A stretch of 64,000 nucleotides of DNA from Thalassobellus sediminis (GTDB lineage Bacteria > Bacteroidota > Bacteroidia > Flavobacteriales > Flavobacteriaceae), in assembly GCF_044386045.1 (NCBI RefSeq), contig NZ_JBISCD010000039.1, forward strand, positions 124,001 through 188,000, in the 5' to 3' direction. The translations under genes were made by a program, and so were the position numbers. Under the pieces are notes generated by a model that saw only the letters and a program-made list of their open reading frames with translations, had not been told where the DNA came from and ran no database searches. Shown piece after piece: positions 1 through 8,076 of the stretch. Each line of letters begins with the position of its first letter. Positions within the stretch are counted from its first letter, which is position 1.

Positions 1-105
1 TCTTTTCCATCTTTTGGTGATAATTTTTCTGATGGAAAGATTAGCAATGAAGAGTTAAATTCAGCATTAAAAAGTCAAGTAGAGCTTTTACAGAAAGCAC
101 TATAA
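1..105 (+). CDS. C-terminal fragment of a probable NAD(P)H-dependent FMN reductase
   Basis: An open frame enters from the left edge in frame 1 and ends at a TAA at 103-105, leaving 34 residues. The fragment reads SFPSFGDNFSDGKISNEE and ends in a helix (LLQKAL). This resembles the C-terminus of NADPH-dependent FMN reductases of the flavodoxin-like fold, which often end with a phenylalanine-rich turn and an N-E-E-L helix. The enzyme would reduce flavins or quinones in the cytoplasm. The following MarR regulator and two pirins would fit a redox or quinone stress locus. Only the tail is visible, so the family call is tentative. Confidence 0.45.
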   Translation, partial: SFPSFGDNFSDGKISNEELNSALKSQVELLQKAL

Positions 106-140
106 TTTAAAACTTAGAATTTAAACTGAAAACTGGATAA

Positions 141-578
141 ATGGGAGATCTTTCAAAAGATATAAATTCAAAATTTGTAAATAATAAGATAAAAGCTTTA
201 TTAAATATTATTTATACAGCTAATTGGATAAGTAGTAAACAAAATGCATTTTTTAAACCTTTTGGAATTTCTCCACAACAGTTTAATATTTTAAGAATTC
301 TTAAAGGTGCTGGTGAAGCTATTAATGTTCAAACTATTAAGGAGTGTATGATTGAGCGTGCTCCTAATGCTACTCGACTCATGGATAAGCTCTGTGATAA
401 AGAGTTAATTAATAGATTACCTTGTCCGGGAGATAGAAGAGTAGTACATATAGAAATTACTAAAAAAGGTTTAGAACTTTTGGAAGCTATTTCTATAAAC
501 TTTCAAGACGACCTTTTAGAAAACTTAAATGAAGCAGAAGCTATTCAGTTAAGTAATTTATTAGATAAAATAAGATAA
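141..578 (+). CDS. MarR family transcriptional regulator
   Basis: This 145-residue protein has the size and layout of MarR repressors: an N-terminal dimerisation helix, then a winged helix-turn-helix at about residues 45-105. The recognition part contains RAPNATRLMDKLCDKELINR, followed by the wing with the R-P-C-P-G-D-R-R-V-V-H-I signature. MarR proteins bind palindromic operators as dimers and usually release DNA on binding phenolic or oxidising ligands. It sits 36 bases after the flavin reductase fragment and 52 bases before a pirin gene, so it probably controls this small redox group. The ligand cannot be read from the sequence. Confidence 0.9.
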   Translation: MGDLSKDINSKFVNNKIKALLNIIYTANWISSKQNAFFKPFGISPQQFNILRILKGAGEAINVQTIKECMIERAPNATRLMDKLCDKELINRLPCPGDRRVVHIEITKKGLELLEAISINFQDDLLENLNEAEAIQLSNLLDKIR

Positions 579-630
579 AAAAATTTACATATTTATTTTC
601 CATGGAAAATAAATACTAAAAAGAAATAAA

Positions 631-1503
631 ATGAAAACAAATACAATAAAATCAGTAGGGCGTAGCGATTTTGTAAATATGGGCCCTATAAGATTAAGAC
701 AACCACTACCAACTCAGAATATTGATATGGTAGATCCATTTATATTATTACATCATTACGGACCTTATCATATTTCAAAAGATCAAAATCCTTTTGATTT
801 GGGGCCGCATCCACATCGTGGTTTTGAACCCATTACTTTTATATTTCAAGGAGAGCAATTACATAGAGATTCGTTAGGAAATGAAAGTATTGTGAAGGCA
901 GGTGATGTACAGTGGACAACAGCCGGACGAGGTGTTATTCATGCCGAAGGACCTTCAAAAGACTTTGTGAAACAAGGAGGGTATATAGAAGGAATTCAAT
1001 TATGGCTGAATTTACCTGCTGAAAAGAAAATGATTCCTGCTAATTATCAGCATGTTAAAAGTGAAGATTTTAGAGTGGTTGCTTCTGAAGATGAAAAAGT
1101 TAATATTAAAATTGTAGCAGGTGAGTTACAAGCTGTTTATGGACGTATTCAAACTCAAACAGCAGTAAATGCTTTTGTTATAGATGCTAAAGAAGGAGGT
1201 CTTTATAATCTTGAAATACCAAAAACACATCAGTCTATGTTATATTTAGTTAATGGAAGTGTTTTAGTAAATAACTCTGAAATGTTAGAGCTAGATAAAA
1301 ATCAAATAATAACATGTAATCAAGACGGAGAAGGTATTGTAATTGAAGCAAAAGCAGATAGTAAATTGTTGTTTTTATCTGGAGAACCTTTTAACGAAGC
1401 CGTAGCAACTTACGGACCGTATGTAATGAATACGCAAACAGAAATTTTGGAAGCTATGCGCGATTATCAGGCAGGTAAAATGGGCTTTCTTCCAGTAAGT
1501 TAA
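631..1503 (+). CDS. pirin family protein
   Basis: This 290-residue bicupin has the pirin signature. The N-terminal cupin carries the metal ligands expected of pirins: H60 and H62 in GPHPHRGFE, and H104 and E106 in GRGVIHAEGP. Pirins bind iron or another metal; bacterial members such as E. coli YhhW can open the ring of the flavonol quercetin, while others act as redox-linked regulators. The C-terminal cupin (about residues 160-290) lacks an obvious metal site, as is usual. It is followed 48 bases later by a second, shorter pirin and preceded by a MarR gene. The true substrate is unknown. Confidence 0.9.
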   Translation: MKTNTIKSVGRSDFVNMGPIRLRQPLPTQNIDMVDPFILLHHYGPYHISKDQNPFDLGPHPHRGFEPITFIFQGEQLHRDSLGNESIVKAGDVQWTTAGRGVIHAEGPSKDFVKQGGYIEGIQLWLNLPAEKKMIPANYQHVKSEDFRVVASEDEKVNIKIVAGELQAVYGRIQTQTAVNAFVIDAKEGGLYNLEIPKTHQSMLYLVNGSVLVNNSEMLELDKNQIITCNQDGEGIVIEAKADSKLLFLSGEPFNEAVATYGPYVMNTQTEILEAMRDYQAGKMGFLPVS

Positions 1504-1551
1504 TTATCCTTTAAGGTTTTAAAAGCCTTGTAGGTATAAAAAATATTTTTA

Positions 1552-2268
1552 ATGAAAACAATAATTCACAAAGCAGATACACGAGGTTATGCAAACCATG
1601 GTTGGTTAAAATCGTACCATAGTTTTAGTTTTGCAGGATATCAAAATCCAGAACGTATGAATTTTGGAATGCTAAGAGTGTTGAATGATGATTTAGTACA
1701 ACCAAAAATGGGATTCGGAACACATCCGCATCAAAACATGGAAATTATTTCTATTCCATTAAAAGGTGCTTTATCTCATCAAGACAGCATGCAGAATAAA
1801 CGTGCTATTGAAGTTGGAGAAGTGCAAGTAATGAGTGCGGGTACAGGTTTAACACATTCAGAATTCAATGATAGTAAAACTAATGAAACAAACTTTTTAC
1901 AATTATGGATTATCCCAGAAGAAATGGGTGTAATACCAAATTATGAGCAACGAAAGTTTGAGAGTGTAAATCAAAAAAACAAGCTTCAAACTGTTGTTGC
2001 ACCTAAAGATAAATTAGAAGGAGATGCATTGCCAATAAGTCAACAAGCCTATATTTATCGTTCAGATTTAGATGCAGGTCGTTCCATCTCATTGGAATCT
2101 AAAGATGTAAATAATGGGTTTTATGCGTTTGTTATAGATGGAGAAGTTACTGTAGCTGATAATAAGTTACAAGAAAGAGATGCTATTGGTGTTTCAGAAA
2201 CGGATAGCATATTAATAGAAGCAACTAAAAATGCTGAGTTAATTATCATAGAAGTTCCTATGAATTAA
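1552..2268 (+). CDS. pirin family protein, YhhW-like
   Basis: This 238-residue bicupin is close in length to E. coli YhhW (about 231 residues), a quercetin dioxygenase. Metal ligands are visible as H58 and H60 in FGTHPHQNMEI, and H102 and E104 in GTGLTHSEFN. The N-terminal KADTRGYANHGWLKSYHSFS is typical of the YhhW branch, which differs from the longer pirin just upstream. The two genes are thus different pirin subfamilies placed side by side, not a recent duplication. A strong terminator follows at 2302-2329, so the transcript probably ends here. Confidence 0.9.
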   Translation: MKTIIHKADTRGYANHGWLKSYHSFSFAGYQNPERMNFGMLRVLNDDLVQPKMGFGTHPHQNMEIISIPLKGALSHQDSMQNKRAIEVGEVQVMSAGTGLTHSEFNDSKTNETNFLQLWIIPEEMGVIPNYEQRKFESVNQKNKLQTVVAPKDKLEGDALPISQQAYIYRSDLDAGRSISLESKDVNNGFYAFVIDGEVTVADNKLQERDAIGVSETDSILIEATKNAELIIIEVPMN

Positions 2269-2301
2269 TAGAAAAGAATACACATAAATTATATTGATTG
2301 C

Positions 2302-2329
2302 AAAAAGCACCTATTTTAGGTGCTTTTTT
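2302..2329 (+). terminator. rho-independent terminator after the pirin pair
   Basis: An 11-base stem (AAAAAGCACCT pairing with AGGTGCTTTTT) with a short ATTTT loop ends in a T run. It lies 34 bases after the second pirin stop codon. Confidence 0.85.
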
Positions 2330-2379
2330 GTATAAAAATACGATATTTGCGTTTCGACTAACCATCAAAACAAAAGATT

Positions 2380-2562
2380 ATGGCAATGAATAAAAATACG
2401 GTTTTAGCTTGGGCTACAACTATTATGATTTTAGTAGGATTAGGATTAATAGCATTAGGTGCCTTTAGGTACGATGATGTTGCGGGCTGGGGGTTTGCAG
2501 CTGTTGGTTTTGGTTTTTTTGCAATCGCATGGGTTTTTAACGCTTTAAAAGGTAGAGTATAA
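2380..2562 (+). CDS. small two-span membrane protein (CAL67264 family)
   Basis: This 60-residue protein is almost entirely two membrane helices, about residues 8-27 and 34-54, joined by a FRYDDVAGWG turn. It matches my memory of the small flavobacterial family named CAL67264 family membrane protein, whose function is unknown. Its stop codon overlaps the start of ettA (TAATGAG), so the two are translationally coupled. That coupling is the only functional hint. A second in-frame ATG two codons downstream is an alternative start. Confidence 0.8.
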   Translation: MAMNKNTVLAWATTIMILVGLGLIALGAFRYDDVAGWGFAAVGFGFFAIAWVFNALKGRV

Positions 2563-4253
2563 TGAGTGACGATAAAAAAGTGATTTTTTCAATGTCTGGT
2601 TTAACCAAGACTTTTCAAGGTGCAAATACTCCTGTTTTAAAAAATATTTATCTAAGTTTCTTCTACGGAGCTAAAATTGGAATTTTAGGTCTTAACGGAT
2701 CTGGTAAATCTACTTTATTAAAAATTATAGCAGGCGTTGATAAGAATTTTCAAGGTGATGTTACCTTTTTACAAGACTATTCAGTTGGGTATTTAGAACA
2801 AGAGCCTCAACTTGATGATGATAAAACGGTAATGGAAGTTGTAAAAGAAGGAGCTGCAGAAACAGTTGCTATTCTTGATGAATACAATAAGATTAACGAC
2901 ATGTTTGGTTTAGAGGAAGTATACTCTGATGCCGATAAGATGGAAAAACTAATGAACCGTCAAGCCGAACTTCAAGATCAAATTGATGCTGCTGGCGCCT
3001 GGGAATTAGATACTAAATTAGAAATAGCCATGGATGCGCTTCGTACGCCCGATGGTGATAAAAAGATAGGCGTACTTTCTGGTGGTGAAAAACGTAGAGT
3101 AGCGTTATGTCGTTTGCTTTTACAAGAACCAGATGTATTACTATTAGATGAGCCTACCAACCACTTAGATGCAGAATCGGTACATTGGTTAGAGCATCAT
3201 TTAGCACAATATAAAGGAACTGTAATTGCTGTAACGCACGATAGATACTTTTTAGATAATGTAGCTGGTTGGATTTTAGAATTAGATAGAGGTGAAGGTA
3301 TTCCTTGGAAAGGGAACTATTCGTCTTGGTTAGATCAAAAATCTAAACGTATGGCTCAAGAAAGTAAAACAGCTTCTAAGCGTCAAAAAACTTTAGAGCG
3401 TGAGTTAGACTGGGTACGTCAAGGAGCAAAAGGACGTCAAACTAAACAAAAAGCGCGTTTAAAGAATTACGATAAGTTAATGAGTCAAGATCAAAAACAA
3501 CTTGATGAAAAGCTTGAAATATACATTCCTAACGGCCCACGTTTAGGAACCAATGTTATTGATGCTGTTGGTGTCGCAAAAGGCTATGACGATAAGTTGT
3601 TGTATGATGACTTAAACTTCAACTTACCTCAAGCAGGAATCGTTGGTGTTATAGGTCCTAATGGTGCTGGTAAAACAACTATCTTCAGAATGATAATGGG
3701 AGAAGAAACTCCAGATAAAGGTGAGTTTAAAGTTGGTGACACTGCTAAATTAGCATATGTAGATCAAAAACATTCTAATATAGATCCAGAGAAAACCATT
3801 TGGCAAAACTTTAGTGATGAGCAAGAACTAATTTTAATGGGCGGAAAAGAAGTGAATTCTAGAGCTTATTTAAGTCGTTTTAACTTTTCAGGAGGCGAGC
3901 AAAACAAAAAAGTGAAATTACTTTCTGGTGGTGAGCGTAACCGTTTACACTTAGCAATGACACTTAAAGAAGAAGGTAATGTACTGCTTTTAGATGAGCC
4001 TACTAATGATCTTGATGTGAATACATTACGTGCTTTAGAAGAAGGTCTAGAAAACTTTGCTGGTTGTGCAGTGGTAATATCGCATGATAGATGGTTTTTA
4101 GATAGAATATGTACACATATTTTAGCTTTTGAAGGCGATTCTCAAGTATATTTCTTTGAAGGTTCTTTTTCTGATTATGAAGAAAATAAGAAGAAACGTT
4201 TGGGTGGCGATTTAATGCCAAAACGAATTAAATACAAGAAATTAGTTCGATAA
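2562..4253 (+). CDS. ettA: energy-dependent translational throttle protein EttA (ABC-F ATPase)
   Basis: This 563-residue protein has two ABC ATPase domains and no membrane segment, the ABC-F layout. The Walker A motifs are GLNGSGKS at residues 43-50 and GPNGAGKT at about 365-372. Signature motifs are LSGGEKRRVALC and LSGGERNRLHLA, and both Walker B motifs read LLLDEPTN. Length and the linker rich in K, Q and R between the domains match EttA, which binds the ribosomal E site and gates entry into elongation according to ATP/ADP ratio. It acts in the cytoplasm on 70S ribosomes. It overlaps the upstream small membrane gene by one base and is followed by a terminator. Confidence 0.93.
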   Translation: MSDDKKVIFSMSGLTKTFQGANTPVLKNIYLSFFYGAKIGILGLNGSGKSTLLKIIAGVDKNFQGDVTFLQDYSVGYLEQEPQLDDDKTVMEVVKEGAAETVAILDEYNKINDMFGLEEVYSDADKMEKLMNRQAELQDQIDAAGAWELDTKLEIAMDALRTPDGDKKIGVLSGGEKRRVALCRLLLQEPDVLLLDEPTNHLDAESVHWLEHHLAQYKGTVIAVTHDRYFLDNVAGWILELDRGEGIPWKGNYSSWLDQKSKRMAQESKTASKRQKTLERELDWVRQGAKGRQTKQKARLKNYDKLMSQDQKQLDEKLEIYIPNGPRLGTNVIDAVGVAKGYDDKLLYDDLNFNLPQAGIVGVIGPNGAGKTTIFRMIMGEETPDKGEFKVGDTAKLAYVDQKHSNIDPEKTIWQNFSDEQELILMGGKEVNSRAYLSRFNFSGGEQNKKVKLLSGGERNRLHLAMTLKEEGNVLLLDEPTNDLDVNTLRALEEGLENFAGCAVVISHDRWFLDRICTHILAFEGDSQVYFFEGSFSDYEENKKKRLGGDLMPKRIKYKKLVR

Positions 4254-4270
4254 TATATTTCAAATTTGGA

Positions 4271-4304
4271 CACAAAAAAGCCTGCATTTACAGGCTTTTT
4301 TGTG
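4271..4304 (+). terminator. rho-independent terminator after ettA
   Basis: A perfect 14-base stem (CACAAAAAAGCCTG with CAGGCTTTTTTGTG) and six-base loop sit 17 bases after the ettA stop. The flanking A and T runs could let it work on both strands, serving also the minus-strand small genes that end at 4326. Confidence 0.9.
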
Positions 4305-4325
4305 TTTTATAAATAAGTATTAATT

Positions 4326-4502
4326 CTATTCATAAATATGTCCTGAGCCTACTTTGTAATTATTTATTTCAAGATTCATTATAAACTCTTTATTAACTTC
4401 AAATTTTTTGAAACTTTTTTTTAATTGTTCTTCTAAAAAAATGCGACGATATAATATTTCTATAAAATAAGTTCCGAAAAAGGTTAATACTAGATACGCC
4501 AT
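4326..4502 (-). CDS. 58-residue one-span membrane protein with C-terminal GHxY motif
   Basis: An ATG at 4502 opens a 58-residue frame ending at the TAG at 4326. It starts with a hydrophobic stretch (MAYLVLTFFGTYFIEILY), continues with a charged helix (RRIFLEEQLKKSFKKFE) and ends NYKVGSGHIYE. The last residues almost repeat the end of the next gene upstream (GYKVGLGHLYNN), and the two share about 20 bases of near-identical DNA there. The gap between the two genes is only 13 bases, so they are likely co-transcribed. No function is known to me. The paralogous ending is the main evidence that it is real. Confidence 0.6.
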   Translation of the reverse strand: MAYLVLTFFGTYFIEILYRRIFLEEQLKKSFKKFEVNKEFIMNLEINNYKVGSGHIYE

Positions 4503-4515
4503 AATTGGTACGATA

Positions 4516-4725
4516 TTAATTGTTATATAAATGTCCTAATCCTACTTTGTAACCTGAAAGATCTATGTCATCAATAGCTTTTATGTTTTCATTAAAAGCA
4601 TTAATGTTTTTGGCATATTCTTCTTCTGGAGTTACATCGTATATAAGATTATCGTTATTTTTTGTTAAGAAAATAATCAATAATAGAGCAATATCAAATA
4701 TTGTAATTAAAATCACTGAATCCAT
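4516..4725 (-). CDS. 69-residue one-span membrane protein with C-terminal GHxY motif
   Basis: The protein begins with one membrane helix (VILITIFDIALLLIIFL, residues 4-20), then an acidic linker, and ends GYKVGLGHLYNN. The C-terminal motif is shared with the 58-residue protein directly downstream and, more loosely, with the 80-residue protein at 4916-5158 (DGHMYGGGN). The predicted topology is N-terminal anchor with a short soluble tail. I do not recognise a family. The three genes look like diverged copies of one small-protein gene. Confidence 0.6.
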   Translation of the reverse strand: MDSVILITIFDIALLLIIFLTKNNDNLIYDVTPEEEYAKNINAFNENIKAIDDIDLSGYKVGLGHLYNN

Positions 4726-4915
4726 AAGTTGAAGTTTTTTAAAAGAGACATTATCAATATACTAAGCTAATCTACTAGATTAGTAAGTGAAATAAAAACT
4801 TAAAGGTATGTTTTCGATAAAGTGTAAAATGTAAGTAATTATTTTCAGCGTTTGTCTTCACTTAAACAAAATTCAAACGAGCCAACTTGTGTAGTCTATT
4901 ATTCATAAATAGGTT

Positions 4916-5158
4916 TTAATTACCACCACCATACATATGCCCATCAGTAAAATCTTTGTATTCTTCTTTTTCTTTAGCTAGTTTTTCACTTATTTCATCA
5001 AGACGTTTGTTTTCTTTTTTTAATAGGTAAGATTTTCTAACTCCTAAAATCAATATAATAGCAAAAAATGCAGTTACTATAGCTAAAATTACAACAACAG
5101 TAGCTTGGTCTATAAGAAATATGGATAAAGGGTAAGAGGCAGAGAGCATATAAAGCAT
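4916..5158 (-). CDS. 80-residue membrane-anchored coiled-coil protein ending in GHMY
   Basis: A membrane helix (about residues 18-40, VVVILAIVTAFFAIILILGV) is followed by a highly charged helix rich in K and E (residues 43-68) and the ending FTDGHMYGGGN. A second ATG three codons in is an alternative start. It is 190 bases upstream of the two shorter genes that share the GH-x-Y ending. It lies head to head with the coiled-coil gene at 5427, with 268 bases of AT-rich DNA between. Family unknown. Confidence 0.65.
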   Translation of the reverse strand: MLYMLSASYPLSIFLIDQATVVVILAIVTAFFAIILILGVRKSYLLKKENKRLDEISEKLAKEKEEYKDFTDGHMYGGGN

Positions 5159-5426
5159 AAATAGGGTTAATAACGAATCAAATATACTATATTTTTATTA
5201 TTACACAACTAGTAAGAAAATTTTTATGCTTTAGTGTAATTATTTAGAGTATCGCGTAATAAAATAATGTATTTAAATGAAATTGTAACATTTTAAAAGA
5301 TATTGATACTAATAGAATGTAGAAAAATAATTTAAGAAGTAAATATTTATTTACTTTTAGAAATGATATTTTTTAACGAAATTGCTTACCATAAAATAAG
5401 TTCAACTTTAAATAACGAGTATCAAC

Positions 5427-6770
5427 ATGTCAGACGATTTTGATTTATTAGAAACCTCTTCAAACGAAAAAACCGAAAAAGTAGATGTTAATTGGGGCAA
5501 AGCCATAGACACTATGAAATCTAAATTGTCTCAAGAAGACGATCCAGAAGTCCGTCAAAAAATATTAAATGCCACTTTAGATGATGTGGTTCATATGGCA
5601 GAAAAGGACAGAACTTCGCTTTTAGATGCTATTAAAGATTTAACCGATTATCAAGATGAAGTTGGAATCATGTTCGAGAAATTTTCGTCACTTAATGCTA
5701 CAGAGCAAAAAGTAATTGACGATGCTCAAAAAGCTTTAGAACGTGCCAGAATAGAGTTAGAAGATGCTGAAGCTAAACCTGACACTTGGTGGAATAACCT
5801 TTGGGGACGAAAAAGTAAAATTAAAAAAGAGCAAGAAGAATATAAAGCTGTCGAAAAAGTAAGAGCTGGTGCCGATAATAAAGCAAAGGCCATGTTTCAA
5901 GAGCGTATAGAAAGTGCCGATGTGCAAACGCTTTTAAGCGAATTATCATATAAATCTCAAGCTGCGGTTACACGTTTAAAAAATCGTGAAGTAGAGATTA
6001 AAGAAGTAGAAGAAAAACTAAAAGATGCTATTGTTGAAGCTTCTAAAAATCATACCAAAGCTTTAGAAAAGAAGAAAGAAGTAGAAGCTAAGCTAGAAGA
6101 GCAGTATGCGTTATTAAAACAAGCACGTCAAGAATTAGAAGATATTGCCGATAAACAATCTACCGAATATTCAGAGGCCATTGGTAAAATGACTGCTTTA
6201 GAACAAAAAGTAGAAGAGCTCGAAGGTCTTAAAAATGCTTATACAACCTTGGCTGCAAGTAAAGACAGTTTTGTGCACAAGCACAATTTAACTATTAAAG
6301 TGTTAACCTCTTTACGCAGCAATTTACAAACGCATCGTGCTAAACTTAAATCAGACACAGAAGAGCGTCTTAAATATTATGATGGTTATGTAGTGGCTTT
6401 AAAAGCAAGAACCGATCAAGAATTTGCAGCTATTTTAGAGCATTTAGGTGTAAAAACCGATGAGCATATTGGAGAAACCCTAGCATCTATGCATACGGCA
6501 AGTGCCAAAGCACGTCAAGATATGATGGATAATATTCCAGTACACGAAAAAGTGATGCAAGGTGTTTACAGTAGTTATGCCGAGGCTTTACAAGAAATTC
6601 GTGCTAAAGATGGCGAGATTCAAAAGAATTTTGCAGAGCGTTACGGTATCGATATGAAAGAGATTTTTGAAGATTACTATAAAGCAGATGCTAATAAACC
6701 ATCTGGAGATGATGGCGAACCTGAAGGAAAACCAAAACCAGAAGCTAACGACGACGATTTGTTGTCTTAA
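5427..6770 (+). CDS. large coiled-coil protein, first gene of a seven-gene cluster
   Basis: This 447-residue soluble protein is mostly helical. Long charged heptad-like stretches run from about residue 95 to 290 (for example EVEIKEVEEKLKDAIVEA and EKKKEVEAKLEEQYALLKQ), interrupted by a tryptophan-rich insert WWNNLWGRKSK near residues 119-130. The N- and C-termini are acidic and probably disordered, ending NDDDLLS. No signal peptide or membrane span is visible. Flavobacterial relatives are sometimes labelled microtubule-binding, which the sequence does not support. The overall shape recalls TelA-type toxic-anion resistance proteins, but I see no diagnostic motif. It probably acts as a scaffold for the AAA ATPase encoded two genes downstream; this is inference from context. 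Confidence 0.75.
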   Translation: MSDDFDLLETSSNEKTEKVDVNWGKAIDTMKSKLSQEDDPEVRQKILNATLDDVVHMAEKDRTSLLDAIKDLTDYQDEVGIMFEKFSSLNATEQKVIDDAQKALERARIELEDAEAKPDTWWNNLWGRKSKIKKEQEEYKAVEKVRAGADNKAKAMFQERIESADVQTLLSELSYKSQAAVTRLKNREVEIKEVEEKLKDAIVEASKNHTKALEKKKEVEAKLEEQYALLKQARQELEDIADKQSTEYSEAIGKMTALEQKVEELEGLKNAYTTLAASKDSFVHKHNLTIKVLTSLRSNLQTHRAKLKSDTEERLKYYDGYVVALKARTDQEFAAILEHLGVKTDEHIGETLASMHTASAKARQDMMDNIPVHEKVMQGVYSSYAEALQEIRAKDGEIQKNFAERYGIDMKEIFEDYYKADANKPSGDDGEPEGKPKPEANDDDLLS

Positions 6771-6777
6771 AAAATAA

Positions 6778-6866
6778 GGGCGTTACCCCGATGAAAAATC
6801 GGGGTCAGGCTTTCGGCAGTCGCTCTCTGCGAGGAGCTCCAACAAATGCCTCAATCCTTAACGCAG
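6778..6866. repeat. structured interspersed repeat bounded by GCGTTA and TAACGC
   Basis: This stretch is much more GC-rich than its surroundings. It opens GGGCGTTA and closes TTAACGCAGG, so the ends can pair (6780-6785 with 6859-6864). Inside is a perfect 8-base hairpin, ACCCCGAT with ATCGGGGT (6785-6805), followed by a GCTTTCGGCAG segment and GAGGAGCTCC. From memory, elements of the form GGGCGTT...GGGGTCGGGCT...TAACGC recur in intergenic DNA of many Bacteroidota. It lies seven bases after the stop of the coiled-coil gene. Its function is unknown. Confidence 0.65.
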
Positions 6867-6954
6867 GCCTTTTTGCTAACAACAATTTTAATTTAAATAT
6901 TAGTGTATTCGTGGCTAAACTGCTTACAGAATACTGCAACTGAATACTAAATTC

Positions 6955-8019
6955 ATGTCCATAAATAGCATTGTAACACCTTTAGATTCTGCCATACTCG
7001 ATTCCAAAGAGCATTACGTTTTTTATCATAAAATGATAGATTTTGCTTTTAAAGAATTGATTGTTGCTGTACAAAGAGAACAACTTTGTAACGAACAAGA
7101 AGTGTTACTATTCAAGCAATATTGCGATTTACTTTTGTATTCTATTGAAGCCATGCGTATTAAATATATGTATGACGAAGAGGATAATATGAAGGTAGAT
7201 TTAACCGAATCTGGTTTTCCTAATTATTTAGAATTTAGATACTTATTCAACGATTTAGAATTACGAAATGAGTATTTAGATAAATTAACGCCCATTTCAA
7301 CTTTAAAAGAAGAGTTTCTAGAAACTTTAATGCATAAAAAACAACCTATTAAAAAAAGTAAGTTGTTTCAAGCATCTTCAATAGTATATTATTCTTCGGT
7401 AAAAAAGGAATATATATTTAACCGATTTGTTCAGGGGAAAATTATAAATGCACCAAAAGGTTCTGATGCCGATTTAATGGTTAGTTGGAGCTTTTACGAT
7501 GTGTCTCATAACCGACCTTTTATGTGTTTCATGTATTTTAATTATGATGGCAAACGCATAAATGATGATAAAGATGAGATTTATGAGGTATTAAAAACCA
7601 CGTCCGATAGAGATATGAGTTTAGACACCATGGCGTATACCATTGATAAAAGATTGCCAAAAGTATCGCCAAAGTTTATAAAACGAATAGATTTAGGTCC
7701 CATACATAATGTATTTGCAAAAGATGAAAACGAGGTAACACATGCTATTTTACAAAGTATTGCAAAAAAAGAAATACCGTTAGAATCGTATGCCATTTCC
7801 TTAAGAATACACGAAGTAAAATCGGGTAGTGAATTTAAAGAAGGGAGTTTTTTTAATAAACAAACGCTTCAAAAATGGAACGATGTATTTAAACAAAAAT
7901 ATGTGTTTGCTCCGCATCGTATTATTCAATTATTATACAATAAAACGCCAGAAATATTAGATAGCTTAGCAAAAGCACCTATTGAAATAGCTGGATTGAA
8001 AATAGATTTGAAAAAGTAA
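6955..8019 (+). CDS. conserved hypothetical protein of the seven-gene cluster
   Basis: This 354-residue protein has no signal peptide, membrane span or motif that I recognise. The first 110 residues are helical and charged; the middle contains a beta-rich part (LMVSWSFYDVSHNRPFMCFMYFNYDG, about residues 178-203, described here by position) and the end is basic. The start ATG at 6955 is the first in frame after the repeat at 6778-6866. It is followed 57 bases later by the AAA ATPase, with a short palindrome between them. Position between the coiled-coil protein and the ATPase suggests a partner of one of them. No enzymatic function can be assigned. Confidence 0.7.
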   Translation: MSINSIVTPLDSAILDSKEHYVFYHKMIDFAFKELIVAVQREQLCNEQEVLLFKQYCDLLLYSIEAMRIKYMYDEEDNMKVDLTESGFPNYLEFRYLFNDLELRNEYLDKLTPISTLKEEFLETLMHKKQPIKKSKLFQASSIVYYSSVKKEYIFNRFVQGKIINAPKGSDADLMVSWSFYDVSHNRPFMCFMYFNYDGKRINDDKDEIYEVLKTTSDRDMSLDTMAYTIDKRLPKVSPKFIKRIDLGPIHNVFAKDENEVTHAILQSIAKKEIPLESYAISLRIHEVKSGSEFKEGSFFNKQTLQKWNDVFKQKYVFAPHRIIQLLYNKTPEILDSLAKAPIEIAGLKIDLKK

Positions 8020-8020
8020 A

Positions 8021-8055
8021 CAGTCGCAGTATTCAGTTACTGTAAACTGCGACTG
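8021..8055. repeat. 10-base perfect inverted repeat between cluster genes
   Basis: CAGTCGCAGT (8021-8030) pairs exactly with ACTGCGACTG (8046-8055) around a 15-base loop. It starts one base after the stop of the upstream gene. Related CAGT-rich and ATTAGTG(A/T)ATTCGTGG strings occur in the gaps before 6955 and before 12633, so it belongs to a family of short intergenic repeats. It lacks a T run, so it is not a typical terminator. Confidence 0.6.
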
Positions 8056-8076
8056 AGACTGAAAACTAAAAGAAAA

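Noticed and set aside
5427..6770. Calling the coiled-coil protein a microtubule-binding or TelA protein
   Set aside because: The likeness is to coiled-coil composition only. No diagnostic motif is seen, so it is left as unknown.
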